Shown here: piece by piece, positions 36,587 to 48,890 of the stretch | How positions within the stretch are numbered: the stretch's first letter is position 1 | Layout: each line of letters opens with the position of its first letter | DNA from: Gibbula magus | Taxonomy: Eukaryota > Mollusca > Gastropoda > Trochida > Trochidae | DNA length: 64,000 nt | Direction of reading: 5' to 3' | NCBI GenBank assembly: GCA_936450465.1 | Contig: OW388291.1 | Coordinates: 40,388,873 to 40,452,872, forward strand | Program-made: the position numbers and the translations under genes | The notes under the pieces: model-generated | Told to the model about the DNA's origin: nothing | Seen by the model: the letters and a program-made list of their open reading frames with translations, nothing else | The model's database searches: none

Positions 36587-36749
36587 GTCTAACACTTAGA
36601 CTCTGAACAAAATGTGCAAAATATATTGAAAAGGAGCCTCTGTTTTCTGAAAATCCCTTTTCTCATAGTCTCTAGTTCAATATTTAATGAAATGGTGATA
36701 TTTCCAGAATATATTATACGTACATTATTTCAGAGTCTGAGTGTAAGAC
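36587..36749 (+). mobile_element. 163-bp MITE, copy 1 of a family in this window
   Basis: The left end GTCTAACACTTAGACTCTG and the right end (inverse of GTCTTACACTCAGACTCTG) form imperfect inverted repeats. TA precedes the left end (36585-36586). The right flank reads TG, a probable mutated TA. The body shares CAATATATTGAAAAGG-type sequence with the copy at 38937-39102, which is in reverse orientation. Confidence 0.75.
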
Positions 36750-36987
36750 TGTACTTGGCCTCGTCATGCTTATATTTGTTCAGTGCATGTTCATACTGAT
36801 GTGATAATCATATGGAGCCTTTTGGTCCGTAGATTCTTTTCTTGCATTTGCATAAATACATGTAATAAAACCTAGATGTAAAATAATTAAAACGCTTGTT
36901 ACTGGTCAATAAATTTAATACAATATAGGTGTTATTATAAAAATGATATATGATATTGTATTAGGTGATATTATTAAGGTGATATAT

Positions 36988-37056
<69 letters not shown>

Positions 37057-38936
37057 ATTATATAAAGATGATATGTTACTGTAAAGATGATATGATATTA
37101 TAGGATGTTTATTAAGATGTTATTAGGAAGAGATAATGGTATCATAAAGGTGATATTATAAAGGTGATATGATAATAATATCACCTATATTATCATAACT
37201 GGACATGTTTCATATCATATACGGGTACATGTATCATAAAAAATGTCATATATATATACCTATATTTATATTATAAGCTTTGTTTGATAAAAATAAATTT
37301 ATTCCCTCATGGGTAAAATTTTTTTATCTTATGTTACGGAATACTGAAACTTGTAGATTAATACAAGCATATGTATGGTCATGACATGCTAATGTAAGTG
37401 TGGTACACATTTTAGTGCTTCCAGATTCTCTTTGCTGAAACTCCCTGGGGCCAATGGTTTGTGTTGAACAGAAGATGGTCTTAAATAAATGCTCATATAA
37501 TGCATATATGAAGTGAGACCTTTTTATTACAAAAATATATACAGACAACTTGGCTTCTTCATCTTTAGAACTTAATTTTTATTGAACATTTATGAAGCTT
37601 AGTTTTTGCCGTGTTATTTTTACTTTAATTTTTCCATTATTGAGAGTTTAATGTTATGATGTACTAAAGCCAAAAAGATTTATCATTTAACCCATCTGTG
37701 AAATGGAAATTGAATTACCCGGTAAGTCCCATGAACACCCTGTGAGCTTTAACATGTAATCATGATGAAACTCAGAATTGTTCATGAACATTTATTCATG
37801 CGGTATAATTATCTCTAAAATGTAATAAATAAAATACAATATTCCATAATTATTATTTATGATCTATTGTAAATTAAGAACGGTAAAAGATATCTGCGTG
37901 GTCTTTTTTCAATTATTCATTTGTTTTTTCTGGGATTTGAATTAAGATATATGATATCGTTATTGCTATTTTATACTTCATTTACCATAAATATTCTTTA
38001 TTGAAAGATAAGCAACCGATTTTATTAATAAAAGATAATTCATTTGTAATAAACATGAAAAATTGATTAAAATTGCTTTTTGCTTTTTAAACCAGAACCA
38101 AATGCATTTATTTCAAAATATGGTTGATTTACACTTTATATTTTGTATCTAGCATTAAATGAGTAATGAGCTGAAGAGATAAACATGGCTATAAAGATTT
38201 AAAAAAAAAAGAAAACTTAATCTTTATTTTCCAAACCGTGAGTAAATAATGGATATTGAAATTTATTTTGCACATGTAAGCAGTAAAAGATATTTCTGAC
38301 TGTAAATGCTAAATTATATCTTTCTGTATATAAATTATCTATATATATTTTATACATAAACAAATGTAATGATTTGGAGTAAATAATGGTTATTGCTTTA
38401 TATAAAAAATATTCACTGGCTTGACAATAGTTTCAGTACCTTCACTTACATTGAAGACAAGAAAAAAGTTAGTTGACAGAACATATTTTTCCTAATTAAA
38501 AAAAAATAATCTTTTAATTAATTAAATAGTCTATTGTACCCTTCCACCATTCATCTGCAGTAGTGTAGTCTCCCAGTATTGACAGTCAGACGGACTGGTC
38601 TTGTGAAGACTTCAATTACACTCCCTCTCCATTTTGCTACATCAGCAAATATATTTAGAGAATAGAATCTGTCTAAAAGAAAGGAAAATTTCACATGGAA
38701 TGAAAATAGACAAATTATGCGAGTAAATATAGTAGCCCAACAGAGCAGACATCAAGGCAATTTGTGTAGAGCATGCCAGTAACAAACTCTGCTTCAATGC
38801 TGGGTGCTTATTGAAAATGGCAAAAACTTCAGAAAAATATGACAAGTTGAATTAACTCTGTGCTTAGTTACAGATTCCATTCTTTTAGTCGTATGCTCCT
38901 CAAACCAGGAGATTGGTGTGTATATAGTCTTACACT
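36750..38936. other. unannotated AT-rich DNA with microsatellite
   Basis: No gene was recognised. The stretch holds a long (TA)n tract and, at about 37143-37193, an imperfect hairpin centred on AGGTGATAT/ATATCACCT. Confidence 0.45.
36983..37053. repeat. (TA)n microsatellite
   Basis: About 70 bp of alternating TA with one AA interruption near 37000. Confidence 0.95.
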
Positions 38937-39102
38937 CAGACTCGGAAAAAATTATTTATTCTGAAAATACCAACATTTTATTAAAATATTATAAAAAGGA
39001 GACTGTAAGAAATGGATCTGTAAAAAGAAGGCTCCTTTTCAATATTTTTTCAATATATTTTTCAGATATAAAATTTTTTTTTCCAGAGTCTAAGTGTTAG
39101 AC
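38937..39102 (-). mobile_element. 166-bp MITE, copy 2, inverted relative to copy 1
   Basis: Read on the minus strand it begins GTCTAACACTTAGACTCTGG at 39102 and ends with the inverse of GTCTTACACTCAGACTC at 38937. TA flanks both ends (38935-38936 and 39103-39104). Size, ends and the internal GAAAAGGAGCC phrase match copy 1 at 36587-36749. Confidence 0.8.
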
Positions 39103-41584
39103 TAGTGTGTATAGTGTGCTTAGCTTAACACCGATTTTTTTCTCCAGCTCGTTTTAATTCATGTTCAGAGAAATGATATATATATTTAAATCTATACATA
39201 TGTGTGTGTGTGTGTATACATATACTGGTACTCTTTGTGTTGCTGAATTAATTTTTGCCAAACCATTCTCGGTAGCCAATTTACAAGAATCACAGATTGT
39301 CAAGGAAGGAGTAAGTCAATATTCACCACCAACTGAGGGATGTCTAGTAAAGGGTTATTTTAGATCATTCAACTCAAGATTATAGGTCTGTGGAAGTTTA
39401 TTACATCTATGGAGTGGCTGTCCTAAATTTGGAAACTTCAGCCAAATCCCATTTCCATACGATACTCTGACGCAATCATCCCATCCTAACACGCAAGACC
39501 TGATAATGCATATTCACCTAAAGTGCTTTTGCAAGCTTTGCCAAATTTTTAGTTTATTTCTACTAGGTAAATGCTTTCACAAAATGTTTTAAAATAAAAA
39601 ACTGCCGTATATATATAATGATTGTGAGATAACCAATTATATCTTATCTTTTGAAACCCATCACGCTAAAAGGTTATTTTCTCAAACTTAACATAATAAT
39701 TTAGTGCTTAGAAATTTGCTGTAGCTGCTGTAGACAATGTAATGTAAATCAGAGTGACAACACATTTGGTAAGTAGTCTTGAAAGTACTCTGGAAAGAAG
39801 TAAATAACTTTTAGAGGCTTTTTACTCGCCTCTTTGTCAAAAAGTCAAGTTTAGAAAAGGGGGTCATCATAACCGGAACACTTTGAGAAGTTTTTGGTAA
39901 TTAAATGCACCTGTTCTGAAATAGGGTTTCTTCACTAGTAAGGAGTGTGTATGAAGAAAGAGGAGTAGAGTTACTGGTAAGTTGTACTTGCTGTAAATAT
40001 GAGTTGAGTGCTCCTAACATTCGCCGCTCCGATGAAGAGATTGGTCCGTGCTAGTTTCACAGTTTGTTGAGGTGTATGTATGATGCTTCATTCTTCAAAG
40101 AGAGATTAAAAATCTACCAGGCTTTTAGAGTTTGAGATTGAAGTGTGAGTTCAGTATCCAACAGATGTGTGGAGTGTGGGTAGTTAATGTGCGCGCATCT
40201 CACGTGTGTGTGTGTATGTGTGTGGATACAGGATCCAGTGTGTGTCATGGCAGGACAGTCTGACCTATATATGTACCAGTTTCTTCTACATTCTTGATTT
40301 CTCTCAGCTCAAAATAACAATACATCTACTACCCCCCTTCCACAGCTTCTAAGCCAAGGCTAAATACAAATGTGAAATGTTGCTCTGGCACCTGCAGATC
40401 ACTTGTTCAGTTTTCATTGTTATTTAAACAATCTAACAACGAATTTGGCTCACCATTGTTTACTAAACCCAAAAATCATTTTGTCCTCCAAAATATGGGC
40501 CTGTATGAGATGGATATGCTTCTGTAGCACATCCAAGTTATATTCTGATGGAAAAAAAGTAAAATGTACCCCTCCCTTGTCATTATTTTGTTTCGGCAAA
40601 TTGTTTTTGGAAGTTCTACCACCCTCTTCACTTTTGAATAAATTATACCAGAGAAACATTTAACTTAAATTTAGTCTCAGGAATGACAATATCAGCCCAA
40701 AAATTTACTTTGAAAAAAAAATGAAATAGAAAAGAGCCTCTGAAATCTTCAGTTTTTGGTAGTTACACACATGTTGACAGATGATAAAGAATGGTTGCCC
40801 TTGAAACACCAGTAAATGTAGTGAAGACTTGGAAACCAATCTGTACCAATGGTTTTCTTCGTAAAGAAATATGGTGACAAATCCTCCTCTCAATATCTGT
40901 TTAACATTTGAAAGGTTTTACAAACAATCTGGTCTTGAAGGAATGTATAGATTTGACTAAAGCAGATCATGAAGGATTTGTTGATCATAATATTTTCTGT
41001 CAGTTAAGCCAGGAATGATGCTCAAAATGTCATTTTTTTCAGAACATCTGTTTGAAAAATGTAACTTCAGGAAAGACGTTTAAAAAGTCTGTGAAGACAA
41101 AGACACTGCAGCTGTTTACACATATGACAACTGTGGCATTCTGGGAAGGGTTGTAATTGGTGCGTGTAGTCCAAATTGATAAGATTCTTGTTGCAAATTG
41201 GACAAACTTTCAATCTGATTGACTCTGTTTACCATTTATTCTTTTATTCTTTAACATGCATTTCTTAACGAGCTATTCATGTTTTGATATATTTTCTAAA
41301 CTCCTGACAAATCTGATAGTATCTATTAAAACAATCAGGTTCCCATTTATCTTGAGATATGAATCCTTGTTTTCTGCTGTATCACACACCTATTTGATAA
41401 GCAGATTCTGGTTTTACTACTGGTTCTATGGACTACTACAACTGAAAGTTTTCACCAAGCCAGTGTTGTATTACAACTGCAAGAAACATGATCCACCCTT
41501 GAAGAGCAAGTCTACAGTTGGGTTGAGTTGGGATATGTTGTCCCAAAACCCCAAGCTAGCAGTAAGTTAATGTCATACCTCTCT
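39103..41584. other. unannotated DNA
   Basis: No gene was recognised. A (TG)n tract lies at about 39200-39215 and another near 40204-40222. The short open frames have no conserved motif. Confidence 0.45.
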
Positions 41585-42515
41585 CTAAGCTGACACCAAG
41601 TCAATATGGCACCTCAACTCTAAGGTAGCACCAAGCCTAAGCTAGCACCAAGTCAATGTGGTACCTCGATCAGCTCTTAGCTAGCACCATGCCAATGGGG
41701 TACCTCAACTCTAAGCTAGGACCAAGTCAATGTGGTACCTCAATTCCATGCTAGCACCAAGTCAATGTGGTACCTCGATCAGCTCTAAGCTAGGACCAAG
41801 TCAATGTGGTACCTCGATCAGCTCTTAGCTAGCACCATGCCAATGAGGTACCTCAACTCTAAGCTAGCACCAAGTCAATGAGGTACCTCAACTCTAAGGT
41901 AGCAGCAAGCCTAAGCTAGCACAATGCCAATCGGGTACCTCAACTCTAAGGTAGCACCAAGTCAATGGGGTACCTCAACTCTAAGGTAGCACCAAGTCAA
42001 TGGAGTACCTCAACTCTAAGGTAGCACCAAGCCTAAGCTAGCACCAAGTCAATGGGGTACCTCGATCTGCTCTTAGCTAGCACCATGCAAATGAGGTACC
42101 TCAACTCTAAGCTAGGACCAAGTCAATGTGGTACCTCAATCAGCTCTTAGCTAGCACCATGCCAATGGGGTACCTCAACTCTTAGCTAGCACCAAGTCAA
42201 TGAGGTACCTCAACTCTAAGGTAGCACAAAGCCTAAGCTAGCACAATGCCAATCGGGTACCTCAACTCTAAGCTAGCACCAAGTCAATGAGGTACCTCAA
42301 CTCTAAGGTAGCACCAAGTCAATGAGGTACCTTGATCAGTTCTTAGCTAACACCAAGTCAAGGTGGTACCTCGACTCTATTCTAGCACCAAGTCATTGAG
42401 GGACCTCCATCAGCTCTAAGCTAACACCAAGTCAGTGTGGTACCTCAACTGTAAGCTAACACCAAGCCAATATGGTACCTGAACTCTAAGCTAGCACCAA
42501 GTCAATGTGATACAT
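41585..42515. repeat. degenerate 35-40-bp minisatellite
   Basis: The phrase CTAGCACCAAGTCAATG followed by a GGTACCTC motif and AACTCTAAG or GATCAGCTCTTAG recurs more than 20 times. Unit lengths vary: 35 bp for the short form, about 39 bp for the form with GATCAGCTC, and longer where GCCTAAG is inserted. Nearly every unit keeps a GGTACC palindrome, and many keep GCTAGC. Confidence 0.93.
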
Positions 42516-43376
42516 ACCTGGCTGTAAATACAGAACTAATGGCACAGCAAGAAGTGCAAGGGTGCTAATAGCGCAGGGCGATTACACATACGTGCATGTA
42601 ATTGGCTGGAAAGTATTCCAGGAACTGTTGTCAAGGTCACGCTACTAATCCTGCTCTAGTTGCTAAGAGAGAGAGAGAAGAGAAAGAGAGACAGAGAGAG
42701 ATATGTGAACTTGTTATGGAAGCACAACTAGGGAAGACTGAGAGCTTGGTAATCAACTAATACTCTCCAATCCTCAATGGTGACACTTGTCACTGTCAAA
42801 TTGCTACAAAACCTCAGGATATAAGGGAATAGACTATCTGGAATAATGTACAATTTTGTATTTTTTTCATGTTTCATCAAGGTGGATTTATTGTAATCAT
42901 AGGTTGCTGCAAACAATTCAAACCATTTTTCTCAAAGCCATTCCCCATACAATTATGGTTGTCTTCCTGGACAAATTTGAAAGAAGAATTGTTCTGCATA
43001 CTGTGAGACAGTCTAGTAGAGAAAATTGTAACAAAGTGTTTTGGAAACTTATGGAGAACTCCAGTAAGATTTATAAGACTGAGCTGAGATGCAGCCTCCA
43101 CATGGGGATAAACCAGATAGCTTTTCTGTAGATTCCAGCATCTGGAGCTATCCCCCAGTCCCCCTCCCCTCCCAGTAACCCCCCCTGGCCCCTCCCATGC
43201 CCCGAGCACAAGGTCACTCCTACCAGATGGTGCTCGGTCTCCACGTCTGCTGCTAGCTCAGGTGAAAGCCGTGGGATAACATAGGTGCGATATAGATGTT
43301 TGTAAACAGAGCATGTTTATTGGCTAAATGAGCATATATCCTACTTGGATTATAGTCAGTTCTGGTTGATGTTGGG
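42516..43376. other. unannotated DNA with GA tract and C-rich patch
   Basis: A (GA)n-rich tract lies at about 42665-42708. A single TCAAGGTCA lies near 42634. A C-rich segment at 43151-43203 has several runs of four or more C, so it could form an i-motif (or G-quadruplex on the minus strand). No gene was recognised. Confidence 0.45.
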
Positions 43377-43727
43377 ATTCAGCCATTGCCCTAAAGATTG
43401 TGTGCTATAGTTGCTTTCTTATTCTTATGTTTTCTTATTCCAACCCAAGGAAAGCTTCAGAATTCAGCCATTGCCCTAAAGATTGTGCGCTATAGTTGCT
43501 TTCTTATTCTTATGTTTTCTTATTCCAACCCAAGGAAAGCTCCGGAATTCAGCCATTACCCCAAAGATTGTGTGCTATAGTTGCTTTCTTATTCTTATGT
43601 TTTCTTATTCCAACCCAAGGAAAGCTTCGGGATTCAGCCATTACCCTAAAGATTGTGTGCTATAGTTGCTTTCTTATTCTTATTTATTTCTTATGTTTTC
43701 TTATTCCAATAAAAGGAAATCTTTGGC
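43377..43727. repeat. 85-bp tandem repeat, 4 units
   Basis: ATTCAGCCATT starts units at 43377, 43462, 43547 and 43632, exactly 85 bp apart. The last unit has a short insertion (TTATTTATTTCT) and then decays. Open frames here are repeat by-products. Confidence 0.95.
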
Positions 43728-44029
43728 ATGTTTCAACTTTATGTTTTGATTCTATTCTTATGGCTCTCATTGATTTCAGGATTTCAAACCAAGGGGAATG
43801 GTTTTTACAAATTAATTTTGGAGAGCCCATATGAAAAATAAATTAGATATATGTTAGGATTACATAAAAATATATTTTCATATCTTTAGTGAGAATTTGC
43901 TGAAGTATTAATAATCATGACTGAAGTTACAAATGAGTTATCTCTTATCTGTTATCTTGTCAGAATTCCTTTGAAATGACCTTTACTGGATTGAGAATAG
44001 TGAAACAAGTGAAGGAGAAGAGAGGCTTT
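43728..44029. other. unannotated DNA
   Basis: Nothing recognisable between the 85-bp repeat and the tRNA-like sequence. Confidence 0.4.
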
Positions 44030-44104
44030 TTCATAAAGCCGGATTTGAACCCGGACCTTTGGATGAGAGTCAGGCACCCTACCAACTGAGCTAAACTATC
44101 TTCC
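44030..44104 (-). mobile_element. tRNA-like sequence on the minus strand (pseudogene or SINE head)
   Basis: On the minus strand, an A-box TAGCTCAGTTGGTAG and a perfect B-box GGTTCAAATCC lie about 30 bases apart. The order TAGCTCAGTTGG...GACTCTCATCC...GGTTCAAATCC follows a tRNA. The anticodon stem and parts of the T and D stems do not pair well, so a functional tRNA is unlikely. Confidence 0.6.
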
Positions 44105-44780
44105 ACACATAAAGTATGAGGGACACTTTCTCAATCAGATGTACCAGTTATAAAAACAAACAAAACTGCCAGTTGTAATCATGGAGATTATATATATTTA
44201 CCTGGTAGTTTGAGATAGATCGTCCATTTTCCCACCATTCTTGAAGGCTATTTCTGTCTATCTGTATGTATGTCAGATCAGTTTGACACGGTAGGTCCAG
44301 GACACGCCACCTTCCCTAGGAATTCCAGATTTTAATGACTATAGCAAACAAATAGCTCTAGCTCATATCATTTTCTTAATGCGTCAAGTACTTGTAGGAT
44401 AAATAACATTTCTTGCTAAACCAAATTGTTTCGGGGGGGAACATTTAAAAATCCCAACATGCCAATGTTTATCCAAAAAAGTTAAAAACTGTGAAGCGTG
44501 CGTTGTTTGTAAGAAGAAAAGCAATGATGGCAGCTTGCGTCTTCAAGTCACAACACAGCTGATGTTCTGTGACCGAGATGAATGTTGCCATCCAGACGTT
44601 AGCATCTTCCCATCATACCTTGCATCGTCTGTATTCTCCTCCAATCAGTGGTTGTGTACAGGTCACGCGGCCGGCAAGTGAACCTGCCGTTTTTTCACCG
44701 AAGAACAATAAACCAGTGAATCTGTGACAGGTTAAGCAGTTCACTTGCAGCAATGACATTTGTCTCGACATTTTCAATTG
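44105..44780. other. unannotated DNA
   Basis: No gene or element was recognised between the tRNA-like sequence and the 49-bp array. Confidence 0.4.
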
Positions 44781-45360
44781 AATTGCATGATTTACAATGG
44801 AAATGGTACAAAAACAGAGTGCTACAATGAATTGCATGATTTACAATGGAAATGGTACAAAAACAGAGTGCTACAATGAATTGCATGATTTACAATGGAA
44901 ATGGTACAAAAACAGAGTGCTACAATGAATTGCATGATTTACAATGGAAATGGTACAAAAACAGAGTGCTACAATGAATTGCATGATTTACAATGGAATT
45001 GGTACAAAAACAGAGTGCTACAATGAATTGCATGATTTACAATGGAAATGGTACAAAAACAGAGTGCTACAATGAATTGCATGATTTACAATGGAAATGG
45101 TACAAAAACAGAGTGCTACAATGAATTGCATGATTTACAATGGAAATGGTACAAAAACAGAGTGCTACAACGAATTGCATGATTTACAATGGAAATGGTA
45201 CAAAAACAGAGTGCTACAATGAATTGCATGATTTACAATGGAAATGGTACAAAAACAGAGTGCTACAATGAATTGCATGATTTACAATGGAAATGGTACA
45301 AAAACAGAGTGCTACAATGAATTGCATGATTTACAATGGAAATGGTACAAAAACAGAGTT
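44781..45360. repeat. 49-bp minisatellite, 12 units
   Basis: AATTGCATGATTTACAATGG starts units at 44781, 44830, 44879 and so on to 45320, exactly 49 bp apart. The units are almost identical: one has AATTGG for AAATGG, and one has CGAATTGC. Near identity suggests recent expansion or ongoing homogenisation. Confidence 0.97.
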
Positions 45361-46599
45361 TTACATATCACAAATGATGGCAGCATTGCGTGTAGAGTTT
45401 TGTTGTAGAAAGATATTGACACACTTTGCGAAGCTTGGAATACAGTTTAGTATGTTTAGTAGTGTACGTACATTCCTCTCTACAGCACTGTATGCCAATA
45501 TTTGTGTTCTGTTAAAAAAGTTTAAACAGTGTTATTCTTGCATGTTTGATTTTACTTACTTTTTGGGGGTTGAGGTTTCTTTGGCAAAGTGTTTTGTTAT
45601 ATTTGTGAATATATGTTACAGTAAATAGGGCAGAATTGTTCTAAGGAAATATCTACCAAGCATAATTTTAAAGGAAGCTTTCATTAACATTTGTATATTA
45701 TATTGTGTTCAGGTACAATCCACAAATGAATCTGTAAATACTTTAATTGTTGACTGACAATTAATTCAAGGTATATTTAATTAGAAAGTTGCTATTAAAG
45801 AGTTATTTTAGAACTCATAAAGAGGTGAACTGCCAGATGTTATCTTGAAGTTTATAATTCTATTGAATTGAAAGTCTATTTTTATGTATATGATGAAAAG
45901 CAAAATTTCTGAAAACAAAGATGTTTTGGAGTATATGGTTAGTGTACGTATTCCACTTAAATACTTTCAAATATTTGTTTTTATCCTGAAGACTTATATC
46001 AATTAATTGATATCATACAAATTACTCCTACAAATAAAGATAAAATGACATGGCCAAATTATAGAAACTTTCACCTCAAAGGTCTTCATCAAAACCATCT
46101 GTTAAAGCAATCAGTATCAAATGTCACAGTCACTGTAGAGGAACATTTTGCAAGTGTTTTACAATGCCAAAAGACATCAAGTTTACAATCAAGCCATGAT
46201 CCACTCACTCTGTAGAGTGTATTTACAGAACTATTAATTTCCTCGAGCATGTGACCCAGTGAAGGCCAGGTATTGGCCCAGATAGATCACATGGTATGTG
46301 AGTACCTCGCCATCTGCCTCGCTGCGTAGTGAACTACCTTCAACACATTGGGAACAACTCGGGAACAACTCGGGACCTGTTAAGAACAGTTAGCAAGTGC
46401 AGATGAACAAGTTGAAATATATCATATAAAATTGGTTTGCTGTACATGTCTTGCTATCTGCTTCATCAACACTGCACTAACAATGAACTCGGAACAATTA
46501 GCAAAAAATAGGACTTGCTAGAGACAGCTAACAAGTTTAGATGAAATAGGCTAGGAGATATGGACAAGTTAGATACAAGTTTGTTGTAAAATAATTGTA

Positions 46600-46624
46600 G
46601 ACTTATACACCGTAATATACGGTA
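46600..46624 (-). repeat. possible relic of an outer-transposon-type end
   Basis: ACTTATACACCGTAATATACGGTA closely matches the right end of the outer transposon at 18467-24905, which has CTTATACACAGTAATATACGG then TA. No partner end was seen nearby, so this may be a truncated copy or coincidence. Confidence 0.35.
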
Positions 46625-46841
46625 GTTTACTTGAGTTCTCAAAGATAAGTTTATTGTAAATTATACAATTGGTTATACTCATAATACTGATGATCTTAGT
46701 GCTCGTTGGAATGTGATATGTTGTGATTAAATGTTTTGTTCTAATGTGTTTTACGATGTAACCAAAATTTCCTTAGTAGTAATTTTCCAAGTATTATCTT
46801 ATCTTATCTGACTTATATCTTAATCTTATATACTAATGACT

Positions 46842-46901
46842 AAGTCAGGAATGGTCAGGAATGGTCAGGGATGGTCAGGAATGGTCAGAAATGGTCAGGA
46901 G
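46842..46901. repeat. 10-bp tandem repeat
   Basis: The phrase GGTCAGGAAT repeats about five times with small changes, starting from AAGTCAGGAAT. Confidence 0.9.
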
Positions 46902-47221
46902 CGAATCAGGAGAACTGGGAACATAACCTGTATTCTCGCTGAGGAACAATCCAGTGTCTGATCACTCAATGAAGTATGATTACTGTAGTTCAGCCACACA
47001 GGAATAGTTTGATAGCATGCCTTTTAAGCAGGCTTCTGCACCATCTGAAACAGACAAATATTGTAAAATCTGATAGGTTTGGTGCACAGGGTTGCGAGAT
47101 TTGTGTATAGAAGAGCTCTTGCCAAGAATATTGCGTATCTGATACTGTTGTGTAATGATGGCGCTGGCAGCGTGCGGAGGATATGTTCTGTTTCACAGTT
47201 TAGAAGTAGGTGAAATACCTG

Positions 47222-47256
47222 GGAGAGAGAGAGAGAGAGGGAGGGAGGGAGGGAGG
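47222..47256. repeat. GA/GGGA microsatellite
   Basis: A run of GA dinucleotides changes into GGGA tetranucleotides. Confidence 0.95.
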
Positions 47257-47685
47257 GTAGGGCCAGGATCAGCAGCTAGATTCATCTCCAGATAGCCTCT
47301 TCCTTGTTGCCTCTAGTCAGTGGGATAGGTCTTCTCTTCACTTCAACATTCATCAACTACTAACAGTTTCCAGAGGTGCAACTCAGTTTAAGGACAGTTG
47401 GGAGAATATTTTCATGTTATGTGTTTGTTGTTATGTGGGTGCTATCTGACAGGAAATCTAGTTTGTAGTTGTGTTTGGGAGATACTGCATTGCCCTGCCA
47501 CGTCAGTCACATAAGTCAGCTCTCGGGTGTAGATGGAGCTTAGTACACATACATACATGCATACATACATACATTGAGATCGACAGAACGGGTAGGGTAA
47601 TAGGGGGTTAGATACCCCGGGTAGAAAGATCTAACCGTCCCAGCTCTAACACACTTGCATACATCCATACATACATACATATCTA

Positions 47686-48890
47686 GTTGTCCCCCGCCGC
47701 AACGCGGAACGGGGGACTATGTATTCAGCGGCGTACGTACGTACGTCACATTTCTTGTTTACGCGATATCTTATGAAGCGTTGCATCCAAAGTCTTCAAA
47801 TTTCATGTCTGCCTACATTGTGGGAAGACGCAGACACCAGTCAATTTTGGTGACCTTGGTCTTATTTTCAAGGTCACCAAGACACTTTGACCACTTTTTG
47901 AACTTTTGTTTACGCGATATCTCATGAAGCGTTGCATCCAAAGTCTTCAAATTTGGTTTCTGCGTACATTGTGGGAAGACGCAGACACCAGTCAATTTTG
48001 GTGACCTTGGTCTTATTTTCAAGGTCACCACGACACTTTGACCACTTTTTGAACTCTTGTTTACGCGATATCTCATGAAGCATTGCATCCAAAGTCTTCA
48101 AATTTGGTTTCTGCCTACATTGTGGGAAGACGCAGACACCAGTGACTTTTGGTGACCTTGGCCTTTTTTTCAAGGTCACCACAACACTTTGATCACTTTT
48201 TGAACTCTTGATTACGCGATATCTCATGAAGCGTTGCATCCAAAGTCTTCAAATTTGGTTTCTGCCTACATTGTGGGAAGACGCAGACACCAGTCACTTT
48301 TGGTGACCTTGGCCCTATTTTCAAGGTCACCATGACACTTTGACCACTTTTTGAACTCTTGTTTACGCGATATCTCATGAAGCGTTGCATCCAAAGTCTT
48401 CAAATTTGGTTTCTGCCTACATTGTGGGAAGACACAGACACCAGTCACTTGACCTTATTTTCAAGGTCACCGCAACACTTTGAGCACTTTTCTAACTCTT
48501 GTTAACGCGATATATATCTTTACCAGTTGGACTCAAAGTCTTCAAATTTGGTGTCCAGGGGATACCAGGGGATTTTGGTGACCTTGACCTTATTTTCAAA
48601 GTCACTACAACACTTTGACCACTTTTCGAACTCTTGTTATCACCAATTATTATGACCGGTTGGACCAAATGTTTTCAAATTTGGTGTCAGTCTACATTGG
48701 AGGATGATGCAGACACCAGTCAATTTTGGTGACCTTGGTCTTATTTTCAAGGTCACCACGACACTTTGACCACTTTTAGAACTCTTATTAACACGATATA
48801 TCATGAACCCAAGTAGCTCCAATGATGTGTCTTACTAGGTCAATGTCACCGGCGGGGGACATTGCCATGTTAGTGGCAAACACTTGTTTA
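47686..48890 (+). mobile_element. Helentron-associated (DINE-1/pearl-type) non-autonomous element, copy B
   Basis: It has the same plan as the element at 11720-12838. A left hairpin pairs CCCCCG with CGGGGG around CCGCAACGCGG (47691-47716). A GTAC microsatellite lies at about 47733-47748. The core has about seven tandem units of roughly 150 bp, each with ACGCGATATCTCATGAAGCG, GTTGCATCCAAAGTCTTCAA and a GACCTTGG...TTCAAGGTCACC segment. The right end has GGCGGGGGAC (48851-48860), then the stem-loop TTGCCA-TGTTAG-TGGCAA (48862-48879) and ACTTGTTT. Core sequence differs from copy A except at the TCAAGGTCA segment, so they are different families of one design. Open frames on the minus strand are repeat by-products. 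Confidence 0.72.

Larger units (their letters stand above)
45361..47685. other. unannotated DNA with small repeats
   Basis: No gene was recognised. Contents noted: a terminal-repeat-like relic at 46600-46624, a 10-bp tandem repeat at 46842-46901, a GA/GGGA tract at 47222-47256, ACAT/ATAC microsatellites at about 47546-47574 and 47659-47682, and a diverged duplication of GAACAACTCGGGA-type sequence around 46350-46560. Confidence 0.45.

Noticed and set aside
36614..39100. Short open frames at 36614-36799 and 38918-39100
   Set aside because: They overlap the two MITE copies and have no conserved protein features.
44030..44104. Functional tRNA gene
   Set aside because: The A- and B-boxes are good, but the anticodon stem and other stems do not pair properly.
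45287..45628. 113-codon frame at the end of the 49-bp array
   Set aside because: The first part is the repeat itself; the remainder is AT-rich sequence without a family signature.
47813..48822. Series of similar minus-strand open frames
   Set aside because: They are repeated translations of the tandem core of Helentron-like element B.
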